A stretch of DNA of 64,000 nucleotides. Source: an uncultured Erythrobacter sp. Lineage in GTDB: Bacteria; Pseudomonadota; Alphaproteobacteria; Sphingomonadales; Sphingomonadaceae. Under the pieces are notes generated by a model. The model made no database searches and had not been told where the DNA came from. It was given only the letters and a program-made list of their open reading frames with translations. The stretch is taken from NCBI GenBank assembly GCA_947498065.1, contig CANMIS010000004.1:372001-436000 (forward strand), in the 5' to 3' direction. The translations under genes were made by a program, and so were the position numbers. How positions within the stretch are numbered: position 1 is the stretch's first letter; every line of letters begins with the position of its first letter. Below, piece after piece: positions 45,780 through 55,992 of the stretch.

Positions 45780-46943
45780 ATGTGGCTCGAAAATCCGCGC
45801 AATCCGAACGCTCCGCTCACTGGCCTGCGCGTGGTGGAACTTGCGCGCGTCTTGGCCGGACCATGGGCGGGGCAAATTCTTGCTGATCTAGGTGCTGATG
45901 TCATCAAGATCGAAAGTCCTCAAGGCGATGGTACCAGGCTGTGGGGTCCGCCTTGGATTGAGCGAGAAGGCCGGGACGGCGCGACTGAGCGCGAGGCAGC
46001 TTACTACCACGCCTGCAACCGCGGCAAGCGGTCGGTGGAAGCTGATTTTACGACTGAGAAAGATCGCGAATTCGTTCGCAGTCTTTGCGACAAAGCGGAC
46101 GTGGTGCTGGAGAATTTCAAGCCCGGCACGCTCAAGAAATTCGCCTTGGATTATGAGAGTATCGCGCAGTCCAACCCTGGGGTCGCATATTGCTCCATCA
46201 GCGGTTTTGGCCAAGACGGGCCGAGGCGTGATGAGCCAGGCTACGACTTTGTCATACAAGCAATGAGCGGTTTCATGTCGCTGACCGGTGAGCCCGATGG
46301 CGATCCCATGAAGCATGGGGTGTCGATCTCTGATCTTGCCTGCGGCCTTTATGCCGCCAACGCGATCCAAGCAGCACTGCTGATGCGAGAGCGCACTGGC
46401 AAAGGGCAATGGATTGATATGAGCCTGCTCGATTGCTCAGTCGCCTTGCTCGCCAATCAAGCAACGAGCTATTTTACCACGGATCAACTCCCGCCGCGCA
46501 TGGGCAATGCACATGCTCAGGTGAGCGCCTATGGCGTCTTCCCGACGCGCGATGGCCCCGTCGTTCTTGCGCCTGCCAATGATGGCCTCTTTCGCAAGCT
46601 GCTGAACGTGCTCAAGCGCGAGGATCTGCTCAGTGATGAGAGGTTCGCGACCAATGAGGCACGGATCGCCGGCCGAGATCTGGTCGACGGCATGATCGCA
46701 CAAGAAACCACGAATTGGGCGCGCGAGGACTTACTAAAAGCCTGCGCAGCCGCCGGTGTGCCCGCTGGCCCGATCAATGATCTCGATCAGGTCTTTTCGG
46801 ACCCGCAAGTGCAGGCCCGCGGTCTCAAGGTCGAGCTAGACGGACAGCCGGGCGTGCGCAGCCCATTTGCATTCTCTAACGCAGAGCTTGCGCTGGACCG
46901 CCCATCACCAAGGCTTGGTGAGGATACCCCAGACCCCGCGTAG
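45780..46943 (+). CDS. CaiB/BaiF family III CoA-transferase
   Basis: A 387-residue protein from the ATG at 45780, five bases after the previous stop; an upstream ATG at 45705 lies inside that gene. Family III features are LRVVELARVLAGPWAGQILADLGADVIKIE, the catalytic Asp in EPGYDFVIQAMSGFMSLTG, and the CAAAGVPAGPINDLDQVF segment. It transfers CoA between acids; the substrate is not predictable. Last gene of the CoA-transferase operon. Confidence 0.93.
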   Translation: MWLENPRNPNAPLTGLRVVELARVLAGPWAGQILADLGADVIKIESPQGDGTRLWGPPWIEREGRDGATEREAAYYHACNRGKRSVEADFTTEKDREFVRSLCDKADVVLENFKPGTLKKFALDYESIAQSNPGVAYCSISGFGQDGPRRDEPGYDFVIQAMSGFMSLTGEPDGDPMKHGVSISDLACGLYAANAIQAALLMRERTGKGQWIDMSLLDCSVALLANQATSYFTTDQLPPRMGNAHAQVSAYGVFPTRDGPVVLAPANDGLFRKLLNVLKREDLLSDERFATNEARIAGRDLVDGMIAQETTNWAREDLLKACAAAGVPAGPINDLDQVFSDPQVQARGLKVELDGQPGVRSPFAFSNAELALDRPSPRLGEDTPDPA

Positions 46944-46954
46944 AGCTCGTCCGA

Positions 46955-48172
46955 TTAGGTGAGCGCAGCCTTCAGCGTATCGACCAGATCCGTCCGCTCC
47001 CATGGGAAGAAATCACCCTTCGCCTGACGGCCGAAATGGCCATAGGCTGCACTTCTGAGATAGATCGGCTTATTCAAGCCCAAGTGGGTACGGATGCCGC
47101 GCGGGGTCAATCCGCCAAGGCTTTCGATGCCGAGGATCGCTTCTTCAATGCGATCGTCGCCAACTGTGCCGGTGCCGAAAGTGTCGACATAGAGCGACAA
47201 TGGCTTTGACACGCCGATGGCATAGGCAAGCTGAATTGTGCAGCGCTTTGCCAATCCGGCGGCAACGATATTCTTCGCCAAATAGCGGGTGATATAAGCC
47301 GCGCTGCGATCAACCTTCGTTGGATCTTTGCCGCTAAAGGCGCCGCCGCCATGCGGGCTCGCGCCGCCATAGGTGTCGACAATGATTTTGCGGCCCGTCA
47401 GGCCAGCGTCCCCATCCGGACCGCCGATCTCAAAGGCCCCGGTTGGATTAATATGCCAGACCGTCTCATCGCTGATGAAGCCATCCGGCAGGACATCACC
47501 AACCGCGCCTTTGACGTATGCCTTGAGTTCCGCCTCTTTCTCACCTTCGTGATAGCCCGGGGCGTGCTGGGTTGAAACCACGATTGCCGTGCAAGCCACT
47601 GGCTTCCCGTCGCGGTAGCGCAAGGTCACCTGGCTTTTCGCGTCGGGCTCAAGAAACGGGGCCGCGCCCGATTTCCGGTCACGCGCGAGGCGCTGCAAAA
47701 TCTTATGGCTGTAGTCCAGCGTCGCGGGCATCAGATCAGGCGTCTCATCGCAGGCAAAGCCAAACATGATGCCCTGATCGCCAGCGCCTTCGTCTTTGTT
47801 CGAGCCTTCGGAGCCCGCATCTACACCCATGGCGATTTCAGCCGACTGGCCATGCAGATGGTTCTCAAAGGTTAGGGTCTCATGATGGAAGCCTAGTTGA
47901 GCGTAACCAATCTCTTTGACCGTATTGCGGACCGTCCGTTCAATCTCGTCCAGCGCGCCCTCGGCCCACTTGCCGTTCTCGTAAATACCCTTCGCGCGAA
48001 TTTCGCCAGCGAGCACGACGCGCTGTGTCGTGGTCAGGGTTTCACAGGCCACCCGGGCTTCGGGATCTTTCGACAGAAACAGATCAACAATGGCATCGGA
48101 AATCTGGTCAGAGACCTTATCCGGATGACCCTCGGAGACGCTTTCTGATGTGAACAAATATTCGCTACGCAT
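46955..48172 (-). CDS. metK: S-adenosylmethionine synthetase
   Basis: A 405-residue MetK that makes SAM from Met and ATP. Signatures: [38 protein letters not shown] and [19 protein letters not shown]. It includes the insert common in alphaproteobacterial MetK (residues ~100-115). The 55-base gap upstream to lnt shows no recognisable SAM riboswitch. Confidence 0.98.
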   Translation of the reverse strand: MRSEYLFTSESVSEGHPDKVSDQISDAIVDLFLSKDPEARVACETLTTTQRVVLAGEIRAKGIYENGKWAEGALDEIERTVRNTVKEIGYAQLGFHHETLTFENHLHGQSAEIAMGVDAGSEGSNKDEGAGDQGIMFGFACDETPDLMPATLDYSHKILQRLARDRKSGAAPFLEPDAKSQVTLRYRDGKPVACTAIVVSTQHAPGYHEGEKEAELKAYVKGAVGDVLPDGFISDETVWHINPTGAFEIGGPDGDAGLTGRKIIVDTYGGASPHGGGAFSGKDPTKVDRSAAYITRYLAKNIVAAGLAKRCTIQLAYAIGVSKPLSLYVDTFGTGTVGDDRIEEAILGIESLGGLTPRGIRTHLGLNKPIYLRSAAYGHFGRQAKGDFFPWERTDLVDTLKAALT

Positions 48173-48227
48173 GATACCTCTGCGTTAGAACCGCTGGATA
48201 TAAGGAATTCTTTATGTCTAGTAGGCC

Positions 48228-49838
48228 CTAACTCGCAGCGCGGCGTTGCGCAACCAGTCTGGACACGCCCAGCGCCAGTAAGCTCAAGAACGCGGCCCAG
48301 ATGAGCGGGAGGGCATTGCCCAGACGCGCAAACAGGGTCGGCGGCTTGGCGCTGGGCACATAGCCATCGAGCCTATCCGATTTACCGGTCGCAATTGTTT
48401 GCCGCACAACCCCATTGGCATCAATCACCGCGCTGATCCCGGTTGTGGTGGAGCGAAGGACGGGCAAGCCTTCTTCGATGGCCCGCAATCTCGCCTGAGC
48501 CAAATGCTGCGGCGGGCCCCAAGCACCAAACCATCCATCATTCGACGGATTGAAGAGATAGTCTGGACGATTGGCGGTATCGACCACCTGGCCGGAAAAG
48601 ACGATCTCATAACAAATCTGCACGCCCACTTTGCCAAACGCTCCCGTATCGAGCGTACGCGGACCCGGGCCGGGCAGATAGTCGATTGAGCCTGCCACCA
48701 AGCGGCTGAGGCCGAGAGGCTCCAGCAGGCCACGCATTGGGAGATATTCACCATATGGCACCAAATGCGCCTTGGCATATTGCTGCGTGATATCGCCTGC
48801 GCCGTCCAAGGCTATGACAGAGTTTCTCGCACTGACCGCGCGGATGAAGCCATTCTTTTCAGCAAGATCGAGGTTCACAACACCAGTTAGCAACAGCGAA
48901 TCTGAGCCAATGACCGACGCAATCCGATTGCGCGCAAACTCTGGATCACCCGCCGCTGTCATTCGGTCATAATATCGCTGCGGATAGCCATCCTCGAGAT
49001 AGTCCGGCACCCCGCTCTCGGGCCACAGCACCAGCCGCGGTTGCTCGCGACCCGGCAAAGTCAGCTGGGTGATACGCGCAAACTGTTCCTCAAACTTACT
49101 CGGGTCATTGATCTCTGGTTGCGGGATGAGCGGCTGAATCAGCGCATATGGCACTGCGCTGTCTTCGCGATCGAGAACGCTCGACAAAGGAAAGAGCATT
49201 CCAGCCGAAATCAGCGCGACCAAAATGGCGAGGCCGATCCGCGCTTTGCGAAGCGCAAAATGGGCAAGACCTGTAGCGAGTAAAATCACCAATCCCGAAA
49301 GCGCATAGGTGCCGAGCCAAGGTAGCAATATCGCAAGCCCTGGCCGCTCCCACGATCCCAGCAAAGATAGGCCGAGTGGGGGCCACGGATAGCCGGTAAA
49401 GACCCAGCTGCGCAGCCACTCCGCCACAATCCACGCCGCGGCAAGCACCATTCCGAACGCGGGCAATCCCGCGCGTCTCGCAGTAAGATGGGCAATCACA
49501 GCCGCTAATGCTGGATAAATGGCCAGATAAACGCACAGCAACGGCACGGCTAACCAGCCCAGGAACTGCGGCATCTCGGCTTGGTATGTGAACGCCGTCG
49601 CAATCCAATTGTTGGCCAATGTGAGGTGCGACCAGCCGAACAGCCAGCCAAGCACAGCGGCCCTGTGCCAATTGTCCGCATGGCTCAACAAAACGACGAA
49701 GGCCGAAACAGCAGCCAAGGTCACCGGCCACCACCCAAGCGGAGGGAAACCAAGGGCAGCCAATGCGCCCAGCAATAATGTCGTCCAATTGGGATGCGCG
49801 CGGGCAATGCCGATCCAGCGATCAAAGATTGCCCGCAT
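48228..49838 (-). CDS. lnt: Apolipoprotein N-acyltransferase
   Basis: A 536-residue inner-membrane enzyme that adds the third acyl chain to lipoproteins. The N-terminal ~210 residues have about six to eight transmembrane helices; the nitrilase-type domain supplies Glu (LVLWPESGVPDYL), Lys (YAKAHLVPYGEYLP) and Cys (VQICYEIVFSG). A C-terminal helix follows. It matters here because several putative immunity proteins are lipoproteins. Confidence 0.96.
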   Translation of the reverse strand: MRAIFDRWIGIARAHPNWTTLLLGALAALGFPPLGWWPVTLAAVSAFVVLLSHADNWHRAAVLGWLFGWSHLTLANNWIATAFTYQAEMPQFLGWLAVPLLCVYLAIYPALAAVIAHLTARRAGLPAFGMVLAAAWIVAEWLRSWVFTGYPWPPLGLSLLGSWERPGLAILLPWLGTYALSGLVILLATGLAHFALRKARIGLAILVALISAGMLFPLSSVLDREDSAVPYALIQPLIPQPEINDPSKFEEQFARITQLTLPGREQPRLVLWPESGVPDYLEDGYPQRYYDRMTAAGDPEFARNRIASVIGSDSLLLTGVVNLDLAEKNGFIRAVSARNSVIALDGAGDITQQYAKAHLVPYGEYLPMRGLLEPLGLSRLVAGSIDYLPGPGPRTLDTGAFGKVGVQICYEIVFSGQVVDTANRPDYLFNPSNDGWFGAWGPPQHLAQARLRAIEEGLPVLRSTTTGISAVIDANGVVRQTIATGKSDRLDGYVPSAKPPTLFARLGNALPLIWAAFLSLLALGVSRLVAQRRAAS

Positions 49839-49880
49839 ATTGGCTGTCTATCCCGCGATCATCCCTGCCCTAAGGCGCTG

Positions 49881-50519
49881 TTAGTCTACGGTTTCAAGAT
49901 TGTCGCCGCTGTCATCTTGGCTAGGTGCGTCCCCACCAATTGCTGGCGGCAGAACGGAAGCGTCGATTTCATCAGCGACCTTGTTGTCGCTCTTGGGCTT
50001 GCGCGGTGCACGAGGCTTCCGGCGCGTCGTGCGCTCTTCCGACTGGCCTTCGCCGCGCGGCTTGCGCGCACGGCGCTTGGGCTCTTCTTCGCCTGCGTCA
50101 TCCGAACTTGAATCACTAGCATCCGTTTCCGCGCTATGGTCGCTGTCAGATTGCTGGTCATTTGCCTGCTCATCGCGGCGTGAACGTGGGCGGCGTGAAC
50201 GGCGACGGTTTTCGCCGTCTTCGTCCTCATCGCCCTCTTCACCTGATTGTCCGCGCTCTTCCTGGCGTTTAGCTCGCGCTTCGTCTTGGCGGGCCTTATT
50301 ATCGGCGATTACGCGCAGATAGTGGTCGGCAAACTGCAAATAATATTCAGCCTGAACCCGGTCGCCGTGATGCTGAGCATCTTGTGCCAGCTTCTTGTAC
50401 TTATCGAGCAATTGCGGCGCGTTACCGCGCGCCCTGCTGTCGATCCGGTTTAGCTGATTGCCGCCGCCCTGATTGCGATTACCGCGGCCGCGGCGACGAT
50501 TGTTACGATTGTTATTCAA
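49881..50519 (-). CDS. DUF4167 protein
   Basis: A 212-residue very hydrophilic protein. The N-terminus is Asn/Arg/Gly-rich (NNRRRGRGNRNQGG), followed by the DUF4167 core (APQLLDKYKKLAQDAQHHGDRVQAEYYLQFADHYLRV), then acidic and basic low-complexity tracts. The family is widespread in alphaproteobacteria and probably binds RNA, given the arginine-rich tracts; that is inference. Confidence 0.85.
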   Translation of the reverse strand: MNNNRNNRRRGRGNRNQGGGNQLNRIDSRARGNAPQLLDKYKKLAQDAQHHGDRVQAEYYLQFADHYLRVIADNKARQDEARAKRQEERGQSGEEGDEDEDGENRRRSRRPRSRRDEQANDQQSDSDHSAETDASDSSSDDAGEEEPKRRARKPRGEGQSEERTTRRKPRAPRKPKSDNKVADEIDASVLPPAIGGDAPSQDDSGDNLETVD

Positions 50520-50712
50520 GGAAATTCATCCTCATTTACGGCCTTCGGGCAAATTCTCATTGCACCATGACCAGTAGACCCCTCGTCCAAACGCCAGTTC
50601 TAATATTGGCGCGCGCTCCGCGCTGTACGAGCCGGGGGTATCCACGCGGCAAATCCATGCTTTCATACGGAGCTAGACCAATTGATTTGCAGCCCGTGCC
50701 GATCAATTGCCT

Positions 50713-50777
50713 GATTCGGGGTTAGCGAGGCTGGCCGCGTTTGCCAAGCCCTGTCGAAATTTCGTCAACCCCGAATC
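50713..50777. repeat. Inverted repeat downstream of prmC
   Basis: The perfect 11-bp arms GATTCGGGGTT (50713-50723) and AACCCCGAATC (50767-50777) enclose 43 bases that also contain GC-rich pairing segments. The structure lies just beyond the prmC stop in the 263-base gap before the DUF4167 gene. There is no T-run, so it is not a standard terminator. The rest of the gap shows nothing recognisable. Confidence 0.55.
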
Positions 50778-50782
50778 GCTGA

Positions 50783-51601
50783 TCATGTGAGGATTAATGC
50801 GCGGTCGCGGCCTGCGAGATCGCGGGTAATCTCCACGTTAAAGCCTTCATTCTCAGCGATTGAGCTAACGACCGCCGCTTGTTCCGCCCCGATTTCGAGC
50901 ACTGCGATACCATCGGGCGTCAGCAGGCCTTTCAGTTGCGGTATGATGCGGCCGTAGTCATCGAGACCCTGTTCCCCCGCGAAGAGCGCGGTCGCAGGTT
51001 CAAAATCGCGCACATCCGGGTCTAACGCCGCGGCGCTCTCAACGTAGGGTGGATTGGAAATGATCAGATCATAAAGACCGAGGCTCGCGCTCCAACCAGG
51101 CAAGCTCCAATCTGCGACGCAAAGCTGCGCTCGGTCGGCGACTCCCAATTTTTCTGCATTAGCGTTTGCCACATCAATCGCCGCGGATGATTGGTCGATG
51201 CCCAAGCCGGATGCTTTGGTTTCAGCTAGCAAAGTGAGTAGGAGAGCACCGCTACCCGTGCCGAGATCGAGGATTTGTGCCGGGCTAGGAGCCTTCAAAA
51301 GCGCCGCTTCAACGACACTTTCGCTGTCACCGCGCGGGATCAAGACATCGGACGTGACGCGAAATTCACGCCCATAGAACTCTTGCACGCCGGTTATGTA
51401 AGCCACTGGCTCGCGCTCTACGCGGCGATCGAGCAAAGCCTCAAACCCGTTTGGCGCCTCGTCCTTCATATGCCTCAGCAGCATGTCAGATCGGCTTTTG
51501 CCAAGAGCATGAGCCATCAGAATTTCGGCATCGAGTCGCGCGGTGTCACTGGTGCTCGAGAGTTTCTGAGCCGCCTCGCGCAAAACTTCGGCAATGGTCA
51601 T
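50783..51601 (-). CDS. prmC: Release factor glutamine methyltransferase
   Basis: A 272-residue PrmC/HemK that methylates the GGQ glutamine of release factors. The SAM site is [16 protein letters not shown], the catalytic motif is ISNPPYVE (NPPY), and [19 protein letters not shown] is the family N-terminal junction. Unusually the familiar IPRPDTE reads IPRGDSE. It overlaps prfA (ATGA), its substrate's gene. Confidence 0.95.
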   Translation of the reverse strand: MTIAEVLREAAQKLSSTSDTARLDAEILMAHALGKSRSDMLLRHMKDEAPNGFEALLDRRVEREPVAYITGVQEFYGREFRVTSDVLIPRGDSESVVEAALLKAPSPAQILDLGTGSGALLLTLLAETKASGLGIDQSSAAIDVANANAEKLGVADRAQLCVADWSLPGWSASLGLYDLIISNPPYVESAAALDPDVRDFEPATALFAGEQGLDDYGRIIPQLKGLLTPDGIAVLEIGAEQAAVVSSIAENEGFNVEITRDLAGRDRALILT

Positions 51602-52674
51602 TCGCTCAGCGCAGCCAGCCGCTTGCCTTCGTCTTCCGCCGTCAATGCATCGACCAATTCATTGAGGCCTGGGCCTGCGAGCACATCTTCAAGCTTGTGC
51701 AAGGTCAGCCCGATGCGGTGGTCAGTCACCCGGCCCTGCGGGAAATTATAGGTCCTGATCCGTTCGGAACGATCACCTGATCCCACCATAGCCTTGCGGG
51801 CTTCCGCCTCTGCGCCTTGCGCTTCATCACGGGTTTTCTCAAACAGGCGCGCGCGCAGAACCTGCATCGCTTTCTCGCGGTTCTTATGCTGGCTGCGTCC
51901 GTCTTGGCAGGTGACCACCAGGCCGCTCGGCTCATGGGTGATGCGGATCGCGCTGTCGGTTGTGTTAACGTGCTGACCCCCGGCACCACTGGCCCGGTAC
52001 GTGTCGATTTTGAGATCACCGGGATCGATCCGGATATCCACCTCATCCGGCTCTGGCAGAACCGCGACAGTGGCCGCTGACGTGTGGATGCGTCCTCCGC
52101 TCTCAGTTTCAGGCACGCGCTGGACCCGGTGCACGCCGCTTTCAAATTTAAGCTTCGCGAACACATCGGCCCCGCGCACATTCGCGACGATTTCCTTAAA
52201 ACCGCCGACTTCTGATGCGTTCATGCTGACGGGTTCGACCTTCCACCCCTGCTCAGAGGCAAAGCGTTCATACATGCGGTAAAGATCACCAGCGAACAGT
52301 GCCGCTTCATCGCCGCCCGTGCCTGCGCGGATTTCGAGCATGGCGGGCTTGCTGTCAGCAGCATCACGGGGCAGCAAGGCGATCGCAAGCTGGCGCTCTG
52401 CCAATGGCAGTTGCTCGCGCAGTTCACCCAGTTCCTCCTCAGCCATCGCCTTCATTTCGGGATCAGCCAGCATATCTTCGAGGCCAGTAATCTCCTCCCG
52501 CATGGCCTTTACCTGCAGTGAGAGCTTCGCGACCGGCTCCAGTTCAGAATAGTCGCGCGAGGCGCGGACGAACTCGTCGCCCTCCAGCGTACCAGATGCC
52601 ATGCGGGCTTCCAGCTCAGCGAAGCGGTGGGCGATCTGATCAAGGCGTTCTGCGGGGATTTGCATTGCGGTCAA
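51598..52674 (-). CDS. prfA: Peptide chain release factor 1
   Basis: A 358-residue RF1, reading UAA/UAG. The GGQ motif lies in [38 protein letters not shown] is the domain 2 region. The start overlaps the hisS stop (ATGA); an in-frame ATG nine bases later (52665) is an alternative. No RF2-type programmed frameshift is present. Confidence 0.97.
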   Translation of the reverse strand: MTAMQIPAERLDQIAHRFAELEARMASGTLEGDEFVRASRDYSELEPVAKLSLQVKAMREEITGLEDMLADPEMKAMAEEELGELREQLPLAERQLAIALLPRDAADSKPAMLEIRAGTGGDEAALFAGDLYRMYERFASEQGWKVEPVSMNASEVGGFKEIVANVRGADVFAKLKFESGVHRVQRVPETESGGRIHTSAATVAVLPEPDEVDIRIDPGDLKIDTYRASGAGGQHVNTTDSAIRITHEPSGLVVTCQDGRSQHKNREKAMQVLRARLFEKTRDEAQGAEAEARKAMVGSGDRSERIRTYNFPQGRVTDHRIGLTLHKLEDVLAGPGLNELVDALTAEDEGKRLAALSE

Positions 52675-53945
52675 TTGCTCAGTTTCAGTGCGAATTCACG
52701 CAACACATGGCCAATGCGTTCTAAGTCGGCCTCATCACCTTTTGTTCGAGGGCTTTCCAATTTGCCATCCGGGTCCTCACTGTAAGCCATGATCACCTTC
52801 GCTCCGCTTTTGACGGCCTTGTCGAAGCGCTTGCGGGGCGAGCCAGCCGCGAACACTTCCGCGGTTATGCCTTCACTTCGCGCCATCATTGCAGTTCGCA
52901 CTCCGGCCGCGAAAAGCTGCTCGCTATCACCCTCGATCGCAATGGCTAGTTCAAGCTCGCTTTCCGGCCGCTCACCCACCAACATCGCCAGCCGCTCAAT
53001 TCCCGCCGCCCAACCGACAGCTGGCGTCGCAGGCCCACCAAGGCTTTCCATCAAACCGTCATAGCGCCCGCCGCCAAGCACTGTACTTTGCGCACCCAGA
53101 GCGTCTGCGGCGGCTGAGCCCTCATCCGGAATGAATTCAAAGGCGGTGTGGCGATAATAATCGAGCCCGCGCACCAGCGCCTCTGCGCGCACCCATTTGA
53201 CGCCTGCCGCATCCAGACCGTCAGTCACAGCCTTAAAGAACGCCCGCGCCTTATCAGAGAGAAAATCATCGATTTTGGGCGCGTCGGCCAAGAACGGTTT
53301 GTCCCGGCCATCCTTGCTGTCGAGAATGCGCAGCGGGTTTTTCTCCAGCCGCTCCTGCGAATCTTCCGACAGCTGATCTTTCACCGCGCTGAAATAGTCG
53401 ATCAACGCCGCGCGCCAAGCTTCCCGGCTTGTCCCATCGCCCAAAGTGTTAAGGTGCAAAGTCACCCCTTCGATACCCAGCTCTTTTAGAAGCTGGTCGG
53501 CCATCGCCAGCAGCTCAACATCGGCCTGCGGTTCTGCCGCCCCGATGATCTCGGCATCGATCTGGTGAAACTGCCGGTAGCGCCCTTTTTGCGGGCGTTC
53601 GTAGCGGAACAGCGGGCCATGGGTCGCCGCCTTTAGCGGCGCGTGCTGCTGCCAGCCATTGGTCAGATACGCGCGGGCAATGCCAGCGGTGAACTCTGGC
53701 CTAAGCGTGAGCGAATCCCCGCCGCGGTCCTCAAACGAGTACATTTCTTTGGAAACAACATCCGTCGTCTCGCCGAGGGAGCGCGCGAACACTTCCGTCT
53801 TCTCAAACACAGGCATTTCAATGCGGCGAAACCGGTAAAGCCGCCGCACGCGCTCAAAGGTTTCGACCACGAACGCAAAGGCTTCGGCATCAGCGCCAAA
53901 GATATCTTGCGTCCCACGAATGGCTTTTGGAGTGTTTTTCGACAT
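52671..53945 (-). CDS. hisS: Histidine-tRNA ligase
   Basis: A 424-residue class II synthetase from the ATG at 53945 ([17 protein letters not shown], the typical start; a longer frame to 54008 is rejected). Motif 2 is [26 protein letters not shown]; the histidine-binding segments are [15 protein letters not shown] and GGGRYDGL. It is first of a hisS-prfA-prmC unit linked by 4-base overlaps. Confidence 0.97.
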   Translation of the reverse strand: MSKNTPKAIRGTQDIFGADAEAFAFVVETFERVRRLYRFRRIEMPVFEKTEVFARSLGETTDVVSKEMYSFEDRGGDSLTLRPEFTAGIARAYLTNGWQQHAPLKAATHGPLFRYERPQKGRYRQFHQIDAEIIGAAEPQADVELLAMADQLLKELGIEGVTLHLNTLGDGTSREAWRAALIDYFSAVKDQLSEDSQERLEKNPLRILDSKDGRDKPFLADAPKIDDFLSDKARAFFKAVTDGLDAAGVKWVRAEALVRGLDYYRHTAFEFIPDEGSAAADALGAQSTVLGGGRYDGLMESLGGPATPAVGWAAGIERLAMLVGERPESELELAIAIEGDSEQLFAAGVRTAMMARSEGITAEVFAAGSPRKRFDKAVKSGAKVIMAYSEDPDGKLESPRTKGDEADLERIGHVLREFALKLSN

Positions 53946-54050
53946 TTCACTTGAGCGATTAGGGGCAAGATCATCTTGCCGCAATAGAGCCGCGCAGCTA
54001 GGGGGCACTCGAGCTCAGGGAGAGGGCTTTGACACTAGTAGGATAGCAGC

Positions 54051-54578
54051 ATGCGTATCGACAAAATCCCGACCGGAAAAAATCCACCTGACGACCTCAA
54101 TGTTATCATTGAAGTGCCCACTGGCGGCGAGCCGGTGAAGTATGAATTTGACAAGGAAAGCGGCGCATTGTTCGTCGACCGCATTCTGCACACGCCGATG
54201 CGCTACCCGGCGAACTACGGCTTTGTGCCGCACACACTCAGCCCCGATGGCGATCCCTTGGATGCTTTGGTGATTGCGCGCACGCCGTTCATGGCTGGCT
54301 GCGTTGTGCACGCCCGCCCAATTGGTGTTTTGAACCTAGAAGACGAGCACGGCGGCGATGAAAAGCTGATCTGCGTGCCGGTCGACACGACTTTCCCATA
54401 TTATTCAGATGTGGGTGAGACCAAGGATTTGCCGTCGATCATTTTTCAACAGATCGAGCACTTCTTTACGCACTACAAAGATCTTGAAGCGGAAAAGTGG
54501 GTCCGGATCGGCAAATGGGGCGACCGCGCAGAGGCGCGGCGGATTGTCTTGGAAGCGATTGAGCGGGCTAAAGCGTAA
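54051..54578 (+). CDS. ppa: Inorganic pyrophosphatase
   Basis: A 175-residue family I PPase. Active-site segments are IEVPTGGEPVKYEFDK, RYPANYGFVPHTL and DGDPLDALVI (metal-binding Asp residues), with FFTHYKDLE. It hydrolyses PPi to drive biosynthesis. Divergent from hisS and convergent with the small membrane-protein gene. Confidence 0.97.
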   Translation: MRIDKIPTGKNPPDDLNVIIEVPTGGEPVKYEFDKESGALFVDRILHTPMRYPANYGFVPHTLSPDGDPLDALVIARTPFMAGCVVHARPIGVLNLEDEHGGDEKLICVPVDTTFPYYSDVGETKDLPSIIFQQIEHFFTHYKDLEAEKWVRIGKWGDRAEARRIVLEAIERAKA

Positions 54579-54585
54579 CCGCTGC

Positions 54586-54981
54586 TTAGGCCCACAAGAG
54601 CGCAGAGATACCTTTAAAACAAAAAGTCAGAATGAACGGCAGGCCAATCGCCATCACCCAAAGGCCAGCAAGATCGCGCCGGAAAGCCGGGCGATACGCT
54701 TGGTCTGCCGCTTCATTGTCTGACAGGCCGGTCCAGCGTTTCTCGAACCAGCGACACGCTGGGATGATGGCAGCGACCAAAACTACGAGCGCGATGTACG
54801 GCAGGATCGATGCACCGCCGGTGTTGAGCGCCTTAATGGTCACAAAGATTTGAAGGCCCGTATAAACAAGCAGCGCATAAGCAACATGATCGCTCATTGA
54901 CTTACGCCAGTCGAGAGCATCGCCCTCAGCCTTGCGGTCAGACTGATGGTCTGCGTCATAGCGATGCGCGATATTTTTCAT
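54586..54981 (-). CDS. Small membrane protein of unknown function
   Basis: From the ATG at 54981 (GGAGAG upstream) a 131-residue protein with about three transmembrane helices: AYALLVYTGLQIFVTI, YIALVVLVAAIIPACRWF and LAGLWVMAIGLPFILTFCF. No family recognised. Its stop lies eight bases from the ppa stop (convergent). Confidence 0.75.
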   Translation of the reverse strand: MKNIAHRYDADHQSDRKAEGDALDWRKSMSDHVAYALLVYTGLQIFVTIKALNTGGASILPYIALVVLVAAIIPACRWFEKRWTGLSDNEAADQAYRPAFRRDLAGLWVMAIGLPFILTFCFKGISALLWA

Positions 54982-55180
54982 TGTGCCGCTCTCCAACGGA
55001 TTCGTTCCCCAAGCTTCGAGTATCTCAAATTGCGGGAAATCTTGCAAGCTCGGTAACCAATCCGCAACTTTGTTGCAGATCTTGCAATTTTATAGCGCGA
55101 GAATCGCGACACGCAAAAATCCTGCCAAATTGGGCAATACTGCCCTTTTATGTCTGGATTGCGGTGCTAAGAGTGATCCG

Positions 55181-55972
55181 ATGAGTGAGACAAACGCCCT
55201 GGCCGAGACGCCTGAAAGCAGCACCGCCGATGCCACAGCGCCGCTGCCTGACGGCGGCCTTGAAGTCATTTCGATTGCCAAGAGTTATGACAAGCGCTCG
55301 GTCCTGAGCGACATTTCATTGACCGTTGGCAAGGGCGAGGTTCTGGGCCTGCTTGGCCCCAATGGTGCGGGTAAGACGACATGTTTCTACTCGATAATGG
55401 GTCTTGTCCGCCCAGATTCTGGCCGGATCCTGATGGACGGCGAAGATGTCACCAAGCTACCGATGTATCGCCGCGCAATTTTGGGGCTTGGCTACCTGCC
55501 GCAGGAAACCAGTATTTTTCGCGGCATGACCGTTGAGCAGAATATCAACTGCGTGCTCGAGATGGTCGAGCCGGACAGCGATACCCGCGCTCAAGAATTG
55601 GAGCGCTTGCTCGGCGAATTTGGCCTGACTGAATTGCGCTATTCGCCGGCCATGGCTTTGTCTGGCGGTGAGCGGCGGCGCTGCGAAATTGCCCGGGCGC
55701 TGGCCGCAAAGCCGTCCATCATGCTGCTCGATGAACCCTTTGCCGGCATCGACCCGCTTTCGATCAGCGACATTCGCGATCTTGTAAAAGACCTGAAAGG
55801 TCGGGGAATTGGCGTGCTGATCACCGATCACAACGTGCGCGAAACGCTCGATATCGTGGACCGCGCTTGCATTATATATGGCGGACAGGTTCTCTTCGCC
55901 GGAACGCCGCAGGCGCTTGTCGCAGACGAGAACGTAAAGCGGCTCTATCTCGGCGAAGGCTTCACTTTGTGA
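55181..55972 (+). CDS. lptB: LPS export ABC transporter ATP-binding protein LptB
   Basis: A 263-residue ABC ATPase from the ATG at 55181. Walker A GPNGAGKTT, signature LSGGERRRCEIARAL, Walker B IMLLDEPFAGIDP and the H-loop LITDHNVRETL. YLPQETSIFRGMTVEQN and DEPFAGIDPLSISDI are LptB-like. It powers LPS transport from the inner membrane. rpoN follows directly, a conserved alphaproteobacterial arrangement; lptA/lptC are not adjacent here. Confidence 0.95.
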   Translation: MSETNALAETPESSTADATAPLPDGGLEVISIAKSYDKRSVLSDISLTVGKGEVLGLLGPNGAGKTTCFYSIMGLVRPDSGRILMDGEDVTKLPMYRRAILGLGYLPQETSIFRGMTVEQNINCVLEMVEPDSDTRAQELERLLGEFGLTELRYSPAMALSGGERRRCEIARALAAKPSIMLLDEPFAGIDPLSISDIRDLVKDLKGRGIGVLITDHNVRETLDIVDRACIIYGGQVLFAGTPQALVADENVKRLYLGEGFTL

Positions 55973-55992
55973 CGAGGCGGCGGAATTAAATC

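Noticed and set aside
48173..48227. SAM riboswitch upstream of metK
   Set aside because: The gap is only 55 bases and none of the known SAM or SAM/SAH aptamer core motifs was recognised.
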